Shown: positions 10,780 through 21,531 of the stretch, piece by piece
Layout: every line of letters starts with the position of its first letter
How positions within the stretch are numbered: the stretch's first letter is position 1
DNA from: Jaltomata sinuosa
Lineage: Eukaryota > Streptophyta > Magnoliopsida > Solanales > Solanaceae
Direction: 5' to 3'
Length of the DNA stretch: 64,000 nt
Assembly: GCA_003996215.1 (NCBI GenBank)
Contig: QJPP01007217.1
Span: 558,001-622,000 of the forward strand
The notes under the pieces: model-generated
Database searches by the model: none
Told to the model about the DNA's origin: nothing
Seen by the model: only the letters and a program-made list of their open reading frames with translations
Position numbers and translations under genes: made by a program

Positions 10780-13700
10780 CTGTAGGGAAACCCTAATTTC
10801 GTCGATTCAGTTTCATTTCAGCCTCGCATTACCTATCTCTCTCTCTTTCTCTCTCTATATTCACTTCCCCAATCTCACTTTCTCTCTCTAAAACTCCGAC
10901 CTCCAGAATTCTCCACCGCTACAGCGATCCGTTCCCTCTTCTTCCTTTAACAGGTATGCCCCTTACCGATCTTCTATGGCCGATCGATTTTTTATTTTCT
11001 TAATGAATTTTTTGTTTACTTGTTGACGGCGATGAAGCTGTGTAAATTTAATTGTTAATTAGATAATCGATATGTGAGCATGAATGATATGATACATGGA
11101 TGGATGCGGTAGGATGAGGGGAACGTGGTCAGGGGACAAAATAGTCAAACTGATTTTGAATTCTCGAAACGATGGATGGAGGAATTGGAATCAAAAAGGC
11201 GGAAATGGAGATGTAGACGATTCGTATAGTCGGTATTCATTAGATTGAGGTGTTGAGGCGTAGTTGTCGATGTAGAGGATTCATAGTCGGTATTCATTGG
11301 ATTGAGGTGTTGAGGCGTAGTTGTCGATGTAGAGAATTCATATAGTCGGTATTCATTGGATTGACGTGTTGAGGCGTAGTTGTCCATGTTATGAAAGGAA
11401 AGAAAAACAGTCAAATTTTGTTGAATCTTCGAAAACAATGGAAGTAATGGACTTGGAATGAGATGGGTCTCAAATAGGGCGAAAACGATATAGAAGATTT
11501 ATATATATCTAGTTGGTATTGAGGCATTTAGGGGTATTTATTGATGTTGTTATGCCTGGGAAGGCGTGGTTTTATGGGGTCAGGATGGTTTCGGTTGCAA
11601 AAGCTTCCTAAGGAAATAGAAGTTGTGGTTCTAGATCTTCTTTTCCATTTTATTGATCCCCCAGCCCTCCAAAATGTGCACAAGTAAAAGATGATGGAAG
11701 CCTAAATGGTTGTGAGATATTGGCTGCCTTGGTTGGAATGAGATTCTTATTTATCTAGAAAAGGGTGGGGTTCTCGCCCCTCCCAGGTTGGCCTTGCATT
11801 CGCGAATAGGTCCAAATATAAAACTGTTAAGGATCAGAAATGCTGTGACCATATTGTGCTAAAATAGCTGCAACCATGTTGAGGATCAGAAATGTTTGGG
11901 AAGTATCATGAATTGTCCAATAAGAAGAGTTCCAATTTTTTCAAATGAACAATTTGAATACCTATCCTTTCTAACACATGATTGCAGAGTTGATCATCTG
12001 GACCTTTCAATTCATAGATTTAGATCTTGGACCTATGAATGGGGATATATCTGAAACTCACTGGCTTCTTGTTGTTGGCCATCAAAAATGTAACGTGGAA
12101 GCAATTTTAACATACATCACTTAGTGATAGTAAATCATGGGCAGTAATTGGAAAAACATTCATCATTTCATCCTTTTGACAGACTATGATAGTTTGCCAG
12201 ATTTCTAATCAAGACACGGTCTGCTCTTGCATCTGCTTGGCAGTCAACAGTTGTGTGACTAACTATGCTCTTTATTGTGTAAAATATTTCAGTAGGTGTT
12301 AGTTTTTTTGAATATGGATGATATGTGATACACTTTCAAACATTATTTACTATTAGGGAGGTTATGCTACTTTAACCAATGAAGATGAAAGAAATATTAG
12401 AGGTACTTGGTAGAGGAAACTCAATTCATCGAATAGCCCACTTTTTGGTTCAAGGGTGATTATGGTTTTTGAATGTGGAGACTATTATTTCATAAGACCA
12501 CACCCAGAGGTTGTTGTACAAGGACAGTTTCGACCGTAATTGTTATGTCGTTATGCTAGCTCCCTGTGATTTTCATGTTCAGTCTAAACCATTTGGCATT
12601 GAGTAGGAAGGTAATTTGTAAATGAATTTTATTCAAGTAGAAGCTTCTTTTTATGCATATTTTCCAAGGGTTCTAGCATTCACTTCCATGGTACATTCTT
12701 TTATTGCTAAGATCCCTTTTGTATCACATTGACATGTTATTAATTCGTAGTTCCACATTTTTTAAAGGAAAAAACAATTTCTCATCGACAGTCTTTTTTA
12801 TGTTTCCCCACTTGTGGGATTTCACTGGGTATGTTGTTGTATAGTATAGCAGTTAAAGGAAGAAGATGAACACATCTGTATTAATAATTTTTGTTTTTCT
12901 CTTTTGGGGTTGGAGGTTGGTGTCTGGTGTTTGGAAAATGTTGACGTTCATTCACTTATGCAATTACTGATGTATAAGATGTAAATTTGGATGGTGGTTC
13001 AATTGAGATCAAGGATGGGAATTTGGATTTTGCTGGTTGAAGATGTTTCTTTGTTCTAACTAACCAGAGGAACTAAACCTTAGGTAATTTTAATGCAGTT
13101 TTCTGCATGACCAAAACATGTGTAGAAGTGTAGAGGGTGGACCCATTATCCCTGAATTTCGAAGAATGTGGTTGTCCTTAAGGGTTGGCCACAGAGAAAA
13201 ATTTTCTTGGTCATAAAAAAAAAAGAATGATGAAACATACTACAATGCAAGTTCAACATGCTCAAGGCATGAGGATTGTGGTAGATCTCTGTCATTTCAA
13301 CAATGAGAAATCAGAAACATAAAAGTGATTGATTAGCGAAAGAGTATTTGAAGCACCGATATAAGGAATACCTGTGTAGGAACTCCTTTTATATTACTTA
13401 GTGATACTTTTTTCTATTAATTTTCCTTGGGCTTTGGTTTCTGATAGAATGAGGCTTACTTCCTTCATTAGCTATGCTTGTCTGTCTGCTTTTTCTCTCT
13501 AACTGCAGCGACATTAGAATCTGCCTCCTTTGTTGTGTGACCAGACTTCCAGCAGTATTCTTGTTGGTAGTATTCTTCATTAGTTTTTTTGCATGTTTAA
13601 AAGAATTGCATAAGACATGCAATAGTAACATATATTGACCTCTTAGTTCAAGTTTGTATTCATGTCTCCTCTTTGTATGTGAGTTTAATCAATGTGCTGC

Positions 13701-14086
13701 ATTATATCATTATCAACTTATTAAATCTAACCTTTTCAGGAATTAAATGAATTGTCTTAACAGATAATAGTGGGTCCATGTTCATCTATATTATGTCTTG
13801 CTTCCTTGTCCGTCAGTTGTTACTGAGATGGGCACATCAAGCCTAGGACATTAAGAACTTTAGTTTTTAAATATTCTCTTATCTGTGTCTTTGATGTTAT
13901 TATGGAACTTGTTAAATCTTAAGAGTATGTGGAGGGCACTACTACTATCATTTACTTTTTTCAACAAAAAGATGTTTTCTTCTTAAATTTAATATTGTAA
14001 ATTTTATTGATGAAGATTCTCTTAACAGTTTGTGCCAAGTTTACAGCAGTTTTTTGCTTACTCTGTGATTTTTTCTTTGTTGTAGA
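10780..14086 (+). other. 5' UTR exon and long leader intron of the UBA-domain gene
   Basis: A C/T-rich leader (about 10780-10953), typical of plant 5' UTRs, ends cttcctttaacag and is followed by the donor gtatgcc at 10954. The acceptor ttctttgttgtag ends at 14086, 23 bases before the ATG at 14110. The 3.1 kb intron contains a minisatellite (11211-11390) and a short SINE-tail fragment near 12810-12845 (acttgtgggatttcactggg then TTGTTG). No gene is nested in it. The transcription start is inferred. Confidence 0.65.
11211..11390. repeat. Minisatellite, three copies of about 59 bp, in the UBA-gene leader intron
   Basis: Three tandem units, each with tagtcggtattcattggatt, then gtgttgaggcgtagttgtcg and atgtagag, occupy about 11211-11270, 11271-11328 and 11329-11390. 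Differences are few, so the expansion is recent or maintained. Confidence 0.8.
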
Positions 14087-14109
14087 TTTTCGAATTAGAA
14101 GCAGCAGCA

Positions 14110-16089
14110 ATGTCTCCAGCATCTAGGAACAAGTCAAAGGACAAAAAGGGTGGCAAGGAACCACCCAAAGCTGCTTCAAAGCCTTCAAGTGTAAATGCAG
14201 GTGCTACTACACCGACTAGTGGATACAATCCTCTTTTAGGAACATTCCATACACTTGAGACAGCTCCTGTGACTTCAAATGCTGCTCTTCATGTGAACGG
14301 TCGTTTCAGAAATATTGACGAGACAGATGACCATAGTGGGCACTCACTTGGACCTAGCAGCGAGTATGATTCTGTTTCCAATAATGGTAGCTGGTCTGGT
14401 GAGTCAGAGGACCATAAAGAGAAAATGTCCAATCCCCCTCCTCGGACAGAGACAGTACCTGGCTCCGATAACGACAAACGGGAAAAAATCCGTCAGAAAA
14501 ATGAGAAGAAGCATCAACGTCAAAAGGAGAGACGAGCTCAAGAATTGCATGAAAAGTGCAGTGGCTATCTCATGTCGAGAAAGCTGGAAGCACTTGCCCA
14601 GCAGCTTGTGGCTATGGGATTCTCTTCAGAACGAGCTACAATGGCTCTTATCTTAAATGAAGGCAGAGTAGAAGAATCAGTGTCATGGTTATTTGAAGGT
14701 GGTGAAGAAGCAGATAAACATAAGGAACATAATCTAAATGGTGGGGGTAATTTGAAAATTGACATTTCAGAAGAGCTTGCTCGCATTACAGACATGGAAA
14801 ATCGGTATAAGTGCTCCAAGCAGGAGGTTGAAAGAGCCTTAGTTGCCTGCGAGGGTGATCTTGAGAAGGCTGAAGAGACTTTGAGGTCACAAAAGCAGGA
14901 ACCGCATTCTGCACCATCTAAGCCTGAAGAAAGTGGTGATCCTCCTACCGTGGGCAATGGCAAGCTTCCAAATACCACCAGTCAGAACTTACTAAGAGCA
15001 CCTGTAAAACCTTCACCCAACATAATATTGCCTAAAAGGGATGATAGAGACTTCAATTATACTAAAGTTGCTGCCCCATCAGGATCTTCTGCGGATAATG
15101 GAAGCAAAAGTATACAATCACTGAAAAGGGTTCAACCAAAATTGGAGTGGGCCAAGCCACCACAAGTGGCAGTGCCTGCTGACAAAAGGTGGCTAAATGC
15201 AGGATCAAATCCTTCTGTTTCCTATTCTTTGGCATCTCCTTTGCAGGCATCACCCCAATCTTCCAAGTCGGAAGCTCGTTATGTTGCTGTAGGAAATGAA
15301 CTGAAGAATCTGCAGCTAGGAACCGTGAGAGAACCAGTTATAGTTATGCAACGACCCAATCAATCAATTAATCCTAAGCAGACTCCCACCTCAACTGTTA
15401 GCTCTTCTCCGCCAGGAACTACAGCAGGGTGGTTTCCTAACAATACTGTTGAGACAGTGAAACCCAATGGACTGATGCTACATATTCCTGGCACAAGAAG
15501 CCTGAGCCCAAATGGTGTCAGCACAAACCAGTTGTACAGCCAACTTCACTATCAACAACACCAGCAACCGCAACAATTCGTTTCTAGCAACGGCCCACTT
15601 GAATCGCCAGGCACAAGCCGGGGTAATAGTTTGTGGAGTAGGTCAGGTGCTTTGCAGACACAAACCCTTTCTGCAGCTTCCTCACTTGGACTCTTCTCTG
15701 GGTTGGGCACCAATGGTACGTCTGGGTCATCGTCTCCAGTTGATTGGAACAGTGGTGGCGGCTCAATGGAGCAGCTAGATTATGCTAACATAGACTGGAG
15801 TTTAAATCGCGGGTCTTCATCATCAAGAACAGGTAGCATGTGGCCAGCAATGAACCCTTTAATGCAAAACAATGCACGTACATATGATTCATTTACCCCT
15901 GCACTCGGTGTTACATCTGCCATGAGACCTGTTCAGTCCAATGGTGGTGGTGTCTCGATACCTGGGCTGCAGGAACGAGCTGCAACAGCGGAAACATCTA
16001 CTGGTGGTTCTCGGGAGTGGACTTCTCCTTTTGAAGAGAAAGATCTTTTTAGCTTACCAAGACAGTTCGTTTCTTCTCCCTCCCTCTAG
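14110..16089 (+). CDS. UBA-domain protein (ubiquitin-associated/EF1B-type family)
   Basis: Single coding exon of 659 residues. It begins with a basic, Lys-rich low-complexity segment (residues 1-30), then a Ser/Asp-rich stretch, a highly charged likely helix at about 119-150, and a clear UBA fold at about 157-198 (LEALAQQLVAMGF, then LNEGRVEESVSWLFEG). A second UBA-like helical unit lies at about 218-261 (SEELARITDM, then CEGDLEKAEETL). The C-terminal 400 residues are Ser/Pro/Gln/Gly-rich and probably disordered. Plant genomes annotate relatives as ubiquitin-associated/translation elongation factor EF1B-like; the biochemical role is unknown, and ubiquitin binding is inferred from the UBA fold. 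The start is the first ATG after the leader intron. Likely polyadenylation words aataaa occur near 16116 and 16430. Confidence 0.85.
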   Translation: MSPASRNKSKDKKGGKEPPKAASKPSSVNAGATTPTSGYNPLLGTFHTLETAPVTSNAALHVNGRFRNIDETDDHSGHSLGPSSEYDSVSNNGSWSGESEDHKEKMSNPPPRTETVPGSDNDKREKIRQKNEKKHQRQKERRAQELHEKCSGYLMSRKLEALAQQLVAMGFSSERATMALILNEGRVEESVSWLFEGGEEADKHKEHNLNGGGNLKIDISEELARITDMENRYKCSKQEVERALVACEGDLEKAEETLRSQKQEPHSAPSKPEESGDPPTVGNGKLPNTTSQNLLRAPVKPSPNIILPKRDDRDFNYTKVAAPSGSSADNGSKSIQSLKRVQPKLEWAKPPQVAVPADKRWLNAGSNPSVSYSLASPLQASPQSSKSEARYVAVGNELKNLQLGTVREPVIVMQRPNQSINPKQTPTSTVSSSPPGTTAGWFPNNTVETVKPNGLMLHIPGTRSLSPNGVSTNQLYSQLHYQQHQQPQQFVSSNGPLESPGTSRGNSLWSRSGALQTQTLSAASSLGLFSGLGTNGTSGSSSPVDWNSGGGSMEQLDYANIDWSLNRGSSSSRTGSMWPAMNPLMQNNARTYDSFTPALGVTSAMRPVQSNGGGVSIPGLQERAATAETSTGGSREWTSPFEEKDLFSLPRQFVSSPSL

Positions 16090-16499
16090 GATTGATAGGA
16101 GGGGATTTGAAATGAAATAAAGGAGAAAAAATATGAAAGAAACCAGTAAATGTGCTTGAATTTGATGTTGGTGTTGGTTCTTATATGATGTTATTTCCCT
16201 GTTGAAGTTTGTGATCCATCTTAGTGGAAGGGCATCCCAGTCCTTTAGTTTACTCTTTGCAACTAATCATTGATCCAGCCCCTCCCAGAAAAGAAAAAGA
16301 TGCCTCTTAATACTGCAGGGGAAAAACTTAATTAACGAACTCAGAAACAATGATGGCCTGCGCCCGTTAATGAAATTTTATATTAAAAAAAATCGTGTGC
16401 CTCTCAAAAGATGATTGATCTTTCTGTTGAATAAAGGAAGTATCTAAACTCAGTGTTAACATCATATTTAGCAATTTAACCTTATGAGTCACTACTCAC

Positions 16500-16600
16500 T
16501 ACAACAACAAACTAGTGTAATCCCTCAAGTGGGTTTGAGGAGGGTAGCGTGTATGCAGATCTTACCCCTGAAGACTCTCGGCGAAAAAAGATTCAGAAAC
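16500..16600 (-). mobile_element. SINE 3'-end fragment (TTG-tailed family, minus orientation)
   Basis: Reads actacaacaacaaac, then tagtgtaatccctcaagtgg and gagggtagcgtgtatgcaga on the plus strand, that is, the reverse of a SINE ending in TTG repeats. The same family is seen at 47300-47600, 54425-54552 and 62261-62373. It lies between the UBA gene and BAHD-A, whose 3' ends converge. Confidence 0.6.
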
Positions 16601-16729
16601 AACATCAAGATAAAAAGAGAACCAAACCGAAACTTTACGATTCACTATTAAAGTGGAGTTACATCAAACTATTCATTTGCAGTAAGAAGAAAATTAGTAG
16701 CCACATCAGGAATACAATGGAATGGAAGA

Positions 16730-18031
16730 CTAGTTCCATAATTCTTCAGCATGCGTACTGCTGTCCAGATCAATAGGAGAACTAAATTCAAGAAGTTGCT
16801 TGTGATGCTCGAAAACAGACATTTCTTCTTCATTCAAGTTAACAAATGCTTCAATTCCTCCATCATATGTCCTCATCAAGATAATAAACTTGTTAAGTGG
16901 ACCCTTTGCAAAGCTTGCTCTAATTGGCTTCCCAAATCCAAAATCTAAATCTTGTGTTAATGGGAACTTACATAAGCTACTCGAAAGGTAAACATCACAT
17001 TCCCTTTTACCGTAAGGCTCCTTCCCTGTTCTATATGCATCTACCATCTCTATAGCCAACTCATTTTCTTCAACATTATTTCTTGTGGAGAGGTTGTTTT
17101 TCGACTTCCTTATATCGGCTACTAATTTTGGTAACTTGAGTTCTTCCTCGTTGTCGTATATCGGTGAGGAGAATATGGACATGATATTTCCTATAGAGTT
17201 TGGTGGTAGCCGGGGTGAAATCATTTCTCGCAAATCTGATAACTGGATCAACTGAGATCGCTTGAAAGAACCTGAATTGACTGTTGTGGAAGAAAATGCA
17301 GCACATTTGTAAACAAGTGCATTAACTGCCTCGTTGCTCGTTACATTTTGTACGGCAATAGAGGATTTTAGTGCACTTAGCTTTGTGCTAGAGAATATAA
17401 ACCTCTTTTGGACACATTTGTCCGGGGCTGATCCAATAACAGGGGAAACCAATGGAATTGGCGATAGTACAATGGAATTCCCAGCAAAATAAGGCGATGG
17501 GCTTGTATTTGAACCTCGAGTTAATGCAGCCCAATCCCTCAAGAAACAATGGACACTGCTTCCGTCACCTATTTTGTGCGACAGGCAGACACTTAGTGCT
17601 ACTCCTCCGCAATCAAAATGGCTTAATTGAGCTATAGTTAAGGCGCGATCCACGCCATTAGCCCAAGGTACACCTTGAGGAAATGTCAAATCTTTGGCAT
17701 TTGAATTAACAACTTTGTCCATTGGAGAATTGATTTGGACTTCAAAGAACTCAGCCCCATTGTCATCACACTCAATAGTGGCATTGTCTTTTAGACTTCC
17801 AGCCCATGGATAGTAACAAGTTAATGTTTTTGACAAAGAGTTTGTTAAAAGTTTTGATAGTTGTTTAGGCCCATTTGGGATGGGATTCACTTGGTTTTTG
17901 GGGTAGAAAAAAACAAGGGGCATATACATGTGAGTGAGGCCTTGATCTAAAAGGGAAAGTTTGTGCCATCTTTGAGTAGATGGGGTGGGAGTGAAAGGTT
18001 TGATGATTTTCTTGGAAATTAGTGATAGCAT
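16730..18031 (-). CDS. BAHD acyltransferase A (Pun1/vinorine-synthase type)
   Basis: Intronless, 433 residues, the usual BAHD length. These soluble enzymes transfer acyl groups from acyl-CoA to alcohols or amines. The catalytic HxxxD motif is HKIGD at residues 152-156, inside the family phrase DCGGVALSVCLSHKIGDG. The C-terminal structural motif is DFGFG at 363-367, where most relatives have DFGWG. N-terminal IKPFTPTPSTQ and CYYPWAGSLKDNA place it with the capsaicin-synthase (Pun1) and vinorine-synthase clade. The start used is MLSLISKK; the six-residue extension MLNASR of the sister copies is absent because the upstream ATG is lost. The C-terminus (IDLDSSTHAEELWN) also differs from the other copies, so A is the most diverged intact member. 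Substrate unknown. Confidence 0.9.
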   Translation of the reverse strand: MLSLISKKIIKPFTPTPSTQRWHKLSLLDQGLTHMYMPLVFFYPKNQVNPIPNGPKQLSKLLTNSLSKTLTCYYPWAGSLKDNATIECDDNGAEFFEVQINSPMDKVVNSNAKDLTFPQGVPWANGVDRALTIAQLSHFDCGGVALSVCLSHKIGDGSSVHCFLRDWAALTRGSNTSPSPYFAGNSIVLSPIPLVSPVIGSAPDKCVQKRFIFSSTKLSALKSSIAVQNVTSNEAVNALVYKCAAFSSTTVNSGSFKRSQLIQLSDLREMISPRLPPNSIGNIMSIFSSPIYDNEEELKLPKLVADIRKSKNNLSTRNNVEENELAIEMVDAYRTGKEPYGKRECDVYLSSSLCKFPLTQDLDFGFGKPIRASFAKGPLNKFIILMRTYDGGIEAFVNLNEEEMSVFEHHKQLLEFSSPIDLDSSTHAEELWN

Positions 18032-18070
18032 TCTTGACCTTTTCTTAGCAGTCCATTACAACTAAGTTAG

Positions 18071-18082
18071 CTATATATATAC
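18071..18082 (-). promoter_or_regulatory. TATA box of BAHD-A
   Basis: ctatatatatac lies about 45 bases upstream of the ATG at 18031 on the minus strand. A TATA-like run at the same distance is present at 34005-34016 (C), 29685-29696 (B) and 37373-37386 (D). This implies a very short 5' UTR. Confidence 0.5.
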
Positions 18083-18379
18083 ACATGCCAATGAGACCTT
18101 AAATGCTAAAGGTAAAACATGGAAAAAATAATTTTTTTAGTCCCCAAATATATGAATAACACTGTTCATTTTCAATATTCAAGCATAGTACAGTTTTCTT
18201 AGTATAAAGAGTCAAAATGTTATGAGGCAAATTCGTTGGAACATTAAATCGACAAACTAAACAAATTAACATGTTTCTTATTATAATCTCGGACAGCAAA
18301 ACAAGCAATATCTTCGAACTCAAGAAAAAAAAAAACTCAATACTTGTCTGTAATAATAACTAGAATTGAGTACCTTTAA

Positions 18380-18560
18380 GAATGTGATGGAATGCATGCG
18401 AGGGCGAGTCAGAATTTGAAGTTTATAAGTTTGAAATTTTAGCCATTTAAATTATTAGGTTCTAAATTAATAATATATTATTAAAAGAATTCTAAATACA
18501 AATATAAAGTTTGAGTTAAAATTACTGGGTTCGACCAAATATGTATCTTAAACACTAGCT
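18380..18560. repeat. MITE-like repeat upstream of BAHD-A
   Basis: Begins near gagggcgagtcagaattt and ends near actgggttcgaccaaatatg, words typical of an abundant Solanaceae non-autonomous element that also appears at about 4590-4700, 19090-19330 and 38090-38280. No coding content. Confidence 0.5.
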
Positions 18561-18639
18561 AGTTCTACACGGATAATCCAATGTATGTGATTTCTTCACT
18601 TTTAATCAGTAATTGTAAATCTAAGTCTCAAAAAGAAAA

Positions 18640-18815
18640 CAGTTATTAGGGGATATTTTCTCATTTAATGGACCACATATGAAAGGACCAATAAGTATTA
18701 AATATGAATATTGAATGATCGATGCACATATTGCGAGACCGGTAAATACTAGATATGAATATTGAATGATCTACGAGAAAATTAGGAATGAGTGGTGGTT
18801 ATAGGGGTGAAAAAG
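18640..18815 (-). repeat. Inverted copy of the cystatin-2 upstream flank
   Basis: The phrases ggatattttctcatttaatg and gaccacatatg, then 'ccaataagtatt' and 'aggaatgagtggtggttata', match the reverse complement of about 4400-4520 with a few small insertions. A second, shorter copy is at about 19888-19955. Confidence 0.65.
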
Positions 18816-19339
18816 GTGGTGATAATATGTGCAGCATGTCTGGAAGCACATGAGAACGTTCGTTTGCTGATATTATTACCAGTATTCGATATTGGGTCAT
18901 TCATAGCATTACTATACCTTCCCTATTCATTGCGGGTTGGTTATTTGTCAGCACCGATTTAGCTTACGATGTGTTTGGAAGCCCTCGGCCAAACGAGTAT
19001 AAATTACTTCTTTTTCAAAAAAAACAAAAAAACATGGTGTTATTTTTTTTGCACCTATGGTTAAGCAAACTAGATAATTAATATATTCATGTTAGTTTTT
19101 GAAAGAGACGAATTCAGGATTTGAATTTGATGGACCCAATATTTAAAGTTTTTAGTACTAAATTCACAGTACTTCTTTTGAATTGAATTCTAGGTTCAGT
19201 ATCAGGGGCGGAACTATAATATTATATATGAATTTGAATGAATTCATTAGTTTTTACTTAGACCATGTATTTGTATATTTAGAAATTCATTAAATATGTA
19301 TAAATATTTAATTGCAAACTCAATAACTAAAACGAGCTA

Positions 19340-19880
19340 CAGTTTCAGCAGAAGACACTAAATGCGTCCATACATACATATATATATACATTGTCTTTAA
19401 ATTTGTGGAACATAAGTAGTTGTTATTTGTACTACATAGAGTAGGTGTGTCTTAACTCTCCTCTGTCCCACTATATATGTAAGTCAGTAAACATAATGAA
19501 GCTAGACAAAAATACAAATACTTGGTTCAAAGGCAATGGTAGTACAACATGAGACGTATGATTAATACACGTCAAAAGTTCACACATTTATATGAGAATA
19601 CTATAAATGAGAGTAAAATGAGAATACTAATTAGCATATGGTGTAAGAAAAACACATTTATACAACTCAATATATTAGTACATAAATTACGGAACATGGT
19701 GAACTAAGCACCGTTTTATTTATCTTAATTAAAAACTTTATAGTAGTGATTCACATACACTTACAATACGATATCTAAATATTTCCACGTAAAAGCGATT
19801 TTATTTATCATCAGTATAAGAGTAATTTCATTTTTCAAGCGATAAGTAATTGTCACTGTGGGGCATCACCAATAAATGGG
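19340..19880 (-). pseudogene. Inverted remnant of a cystatin gene (last codons, 3' UTR and flank)
   Basis: On the minus strand, 19876-19682 reads ggtgatgccccacagtgac and continues through the 3' UTR and poly(A) region of cystatin 2 (5661-5840), including acggtgcttagttcaccatg. Only about five codons of coding sequence (GDAPQ) survive; upstream of them the sequence switches to unrelated DNA. The further flank (6585-6715) continues inverted at about 19530-19640. It is therefore a dead, inverted copy of the cystatin locus. Confidence 0.8.
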
Positions 19881-19959
19881 AGGTGCTATTTTCTTATTTA
19901 ATGGACCACATATGACTAAATCAATAAATACTAGATATGAATGAATGGTAGTTATAGTA

Positions 19960-21335
19960 ATGTACTAATGTTGCTACGTTAGTTGTCCATCTATGGGAAA
20001 GACTAGGTATAATGTCAGACATATTCTTTTTCCAAGAAAAAAAAATAATGTTAGTTTTCTTCCACCTACGTTTAAGCAAATAAAAGAGATAATTAATATA
20101 TTCATGTTAGCTTACGGATCAACAATTTGAACTTGATGAGTTCAATTTTTAAAGTTTTTAATTAGCACTAAATAACTCACAATACAGTCAAATATTTCTA
20201 TAGTGACAGCGTTTGTCTGAAGGTTACATTTCATGGCTGTTAAAGCGAGACGTTGTTATATATGTATAATGACATTTGACGTTTAGATTTTGTTTAGCTA
20301 TTATACATAAAAAAATATGCAAAACTAGAAAAAATATGAATGTACAAAAGACAAATATTAATAGTTTTTTTCCCCGTAAAGTTATGACCATAACTTATGG
20401 ATATCATATAAATATAATTTTTTTTACTTTTAGATATTTTTACTTGAAATTTACTATGAGCATGACATTAATAATGACTACCATACATTCTTTTTCTAAT
20501 AAAAATATTATTTTGTTAAGAAACGCTTATCCTACTTCAATTCGAAAAGATTAAGAAATAAAAATATTTTATATTTTATTAGAAATTTTTTAATCGTTAT
20601 CCAAATAAAAATTAATGATGGAGTTATTATGATCTTATATTTATGACCTATATTATCTGTTAAAAAGGTACATGAAGTTATTCTATTATAAATTGATAAA
20701 ATGAGATTAAAAAGAAAAAAGATCACTTTTGACTTTTTTTATTAGTTAAAGAGATTTTAAAAGAAAAAGATTAATAAGAAAAAGGATACTTAAAAATAAT
20801 ATTTTTATTAGAAAAACAATGTGTTTAAAAAGAAAAAATAATATATTTATTAGAAAAATAGCAACAATGACGTTAGCCACCCTCTCACAATAGTTTCACT
20901 CTTCCAATTCATAACATATCAAAATCATTCAAGACTAAAGGAGCTATTCTCTAATATTTATATATAGTCTAAGCGAATTATTACAAAAATACCCTTAATA
21001 AAATAAGAGTCTTCTAGCCAAGAGGCTTGTATTTCGAGAATAACCACTTTATATTCATGGCCTCTTTCTCCATACTCTAAGTAGTCTTTCACGTGGAGCC
21101 CTGTACTTTCACTTTAATATGTTTTTGAGTTTCAACTCTTCATTCCAAAATATTGATAAAGCTCGGCTTGCATCAATGGGAGATTATATCACCATGCCAA
21201 TAAAATGACATGTAAATCCAGATTTAACAATTTCAGTTAGCACTAAACACACCTATTCTTTATTGTGGAGTACGTATCATCTCTTATGGCTAAATTTGAC
21301 GGTCATCGGTGGAATTTTATTAGAGACGAATTTAA
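19960..21335. other. AT-rich intergenic, no supported gene
   Basis: Very AT-rich with many A/T runs. About 20080-20170 repeats the window's first 70 bases in diverged form. Short frames at 20276-20554 and 20532-20726 are Lys/Ile/Phe-rich and look like chance translations. Confidence 0.45.
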
Positions 21336-21339
21336 AATC

Positions 21340-21531
21340 TTAAATCATGAATACTAATAACCGTTGCACACATTGCTATGTGTGGCAATGAATATAGATC
21401 CAATATAAAATATATAGTACTATGATTTGAAAGAATTCCCAACATTATGTATAGAGTTTCAGCAAAAGACATTAAATGTCTTTTAATTTGTGGGACACAA
21501 GTAGGTGTTAATATTTGTACTACATAGAGTA
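21340..21531 (-). repeat. Inverted copy of the cystatin-2 downstream flank, second part
   Basis: The reverse complement matches about 6740-6890, sharing 'actctata', 'tcaaatcatagtactatata' and 'tgtgcaacggtt'. It continues the inverted duplication that is interrupted after 19340. Confidence 0.6.

Noticed and set aside
16751..16948. Small plus-strand frames opposite the 3' end of BAHD genes (also near 32628 and 35994)
   Set aside because: They are antisense translations of the conserved BAHD C-terminus, repeated because the genes are repeated.
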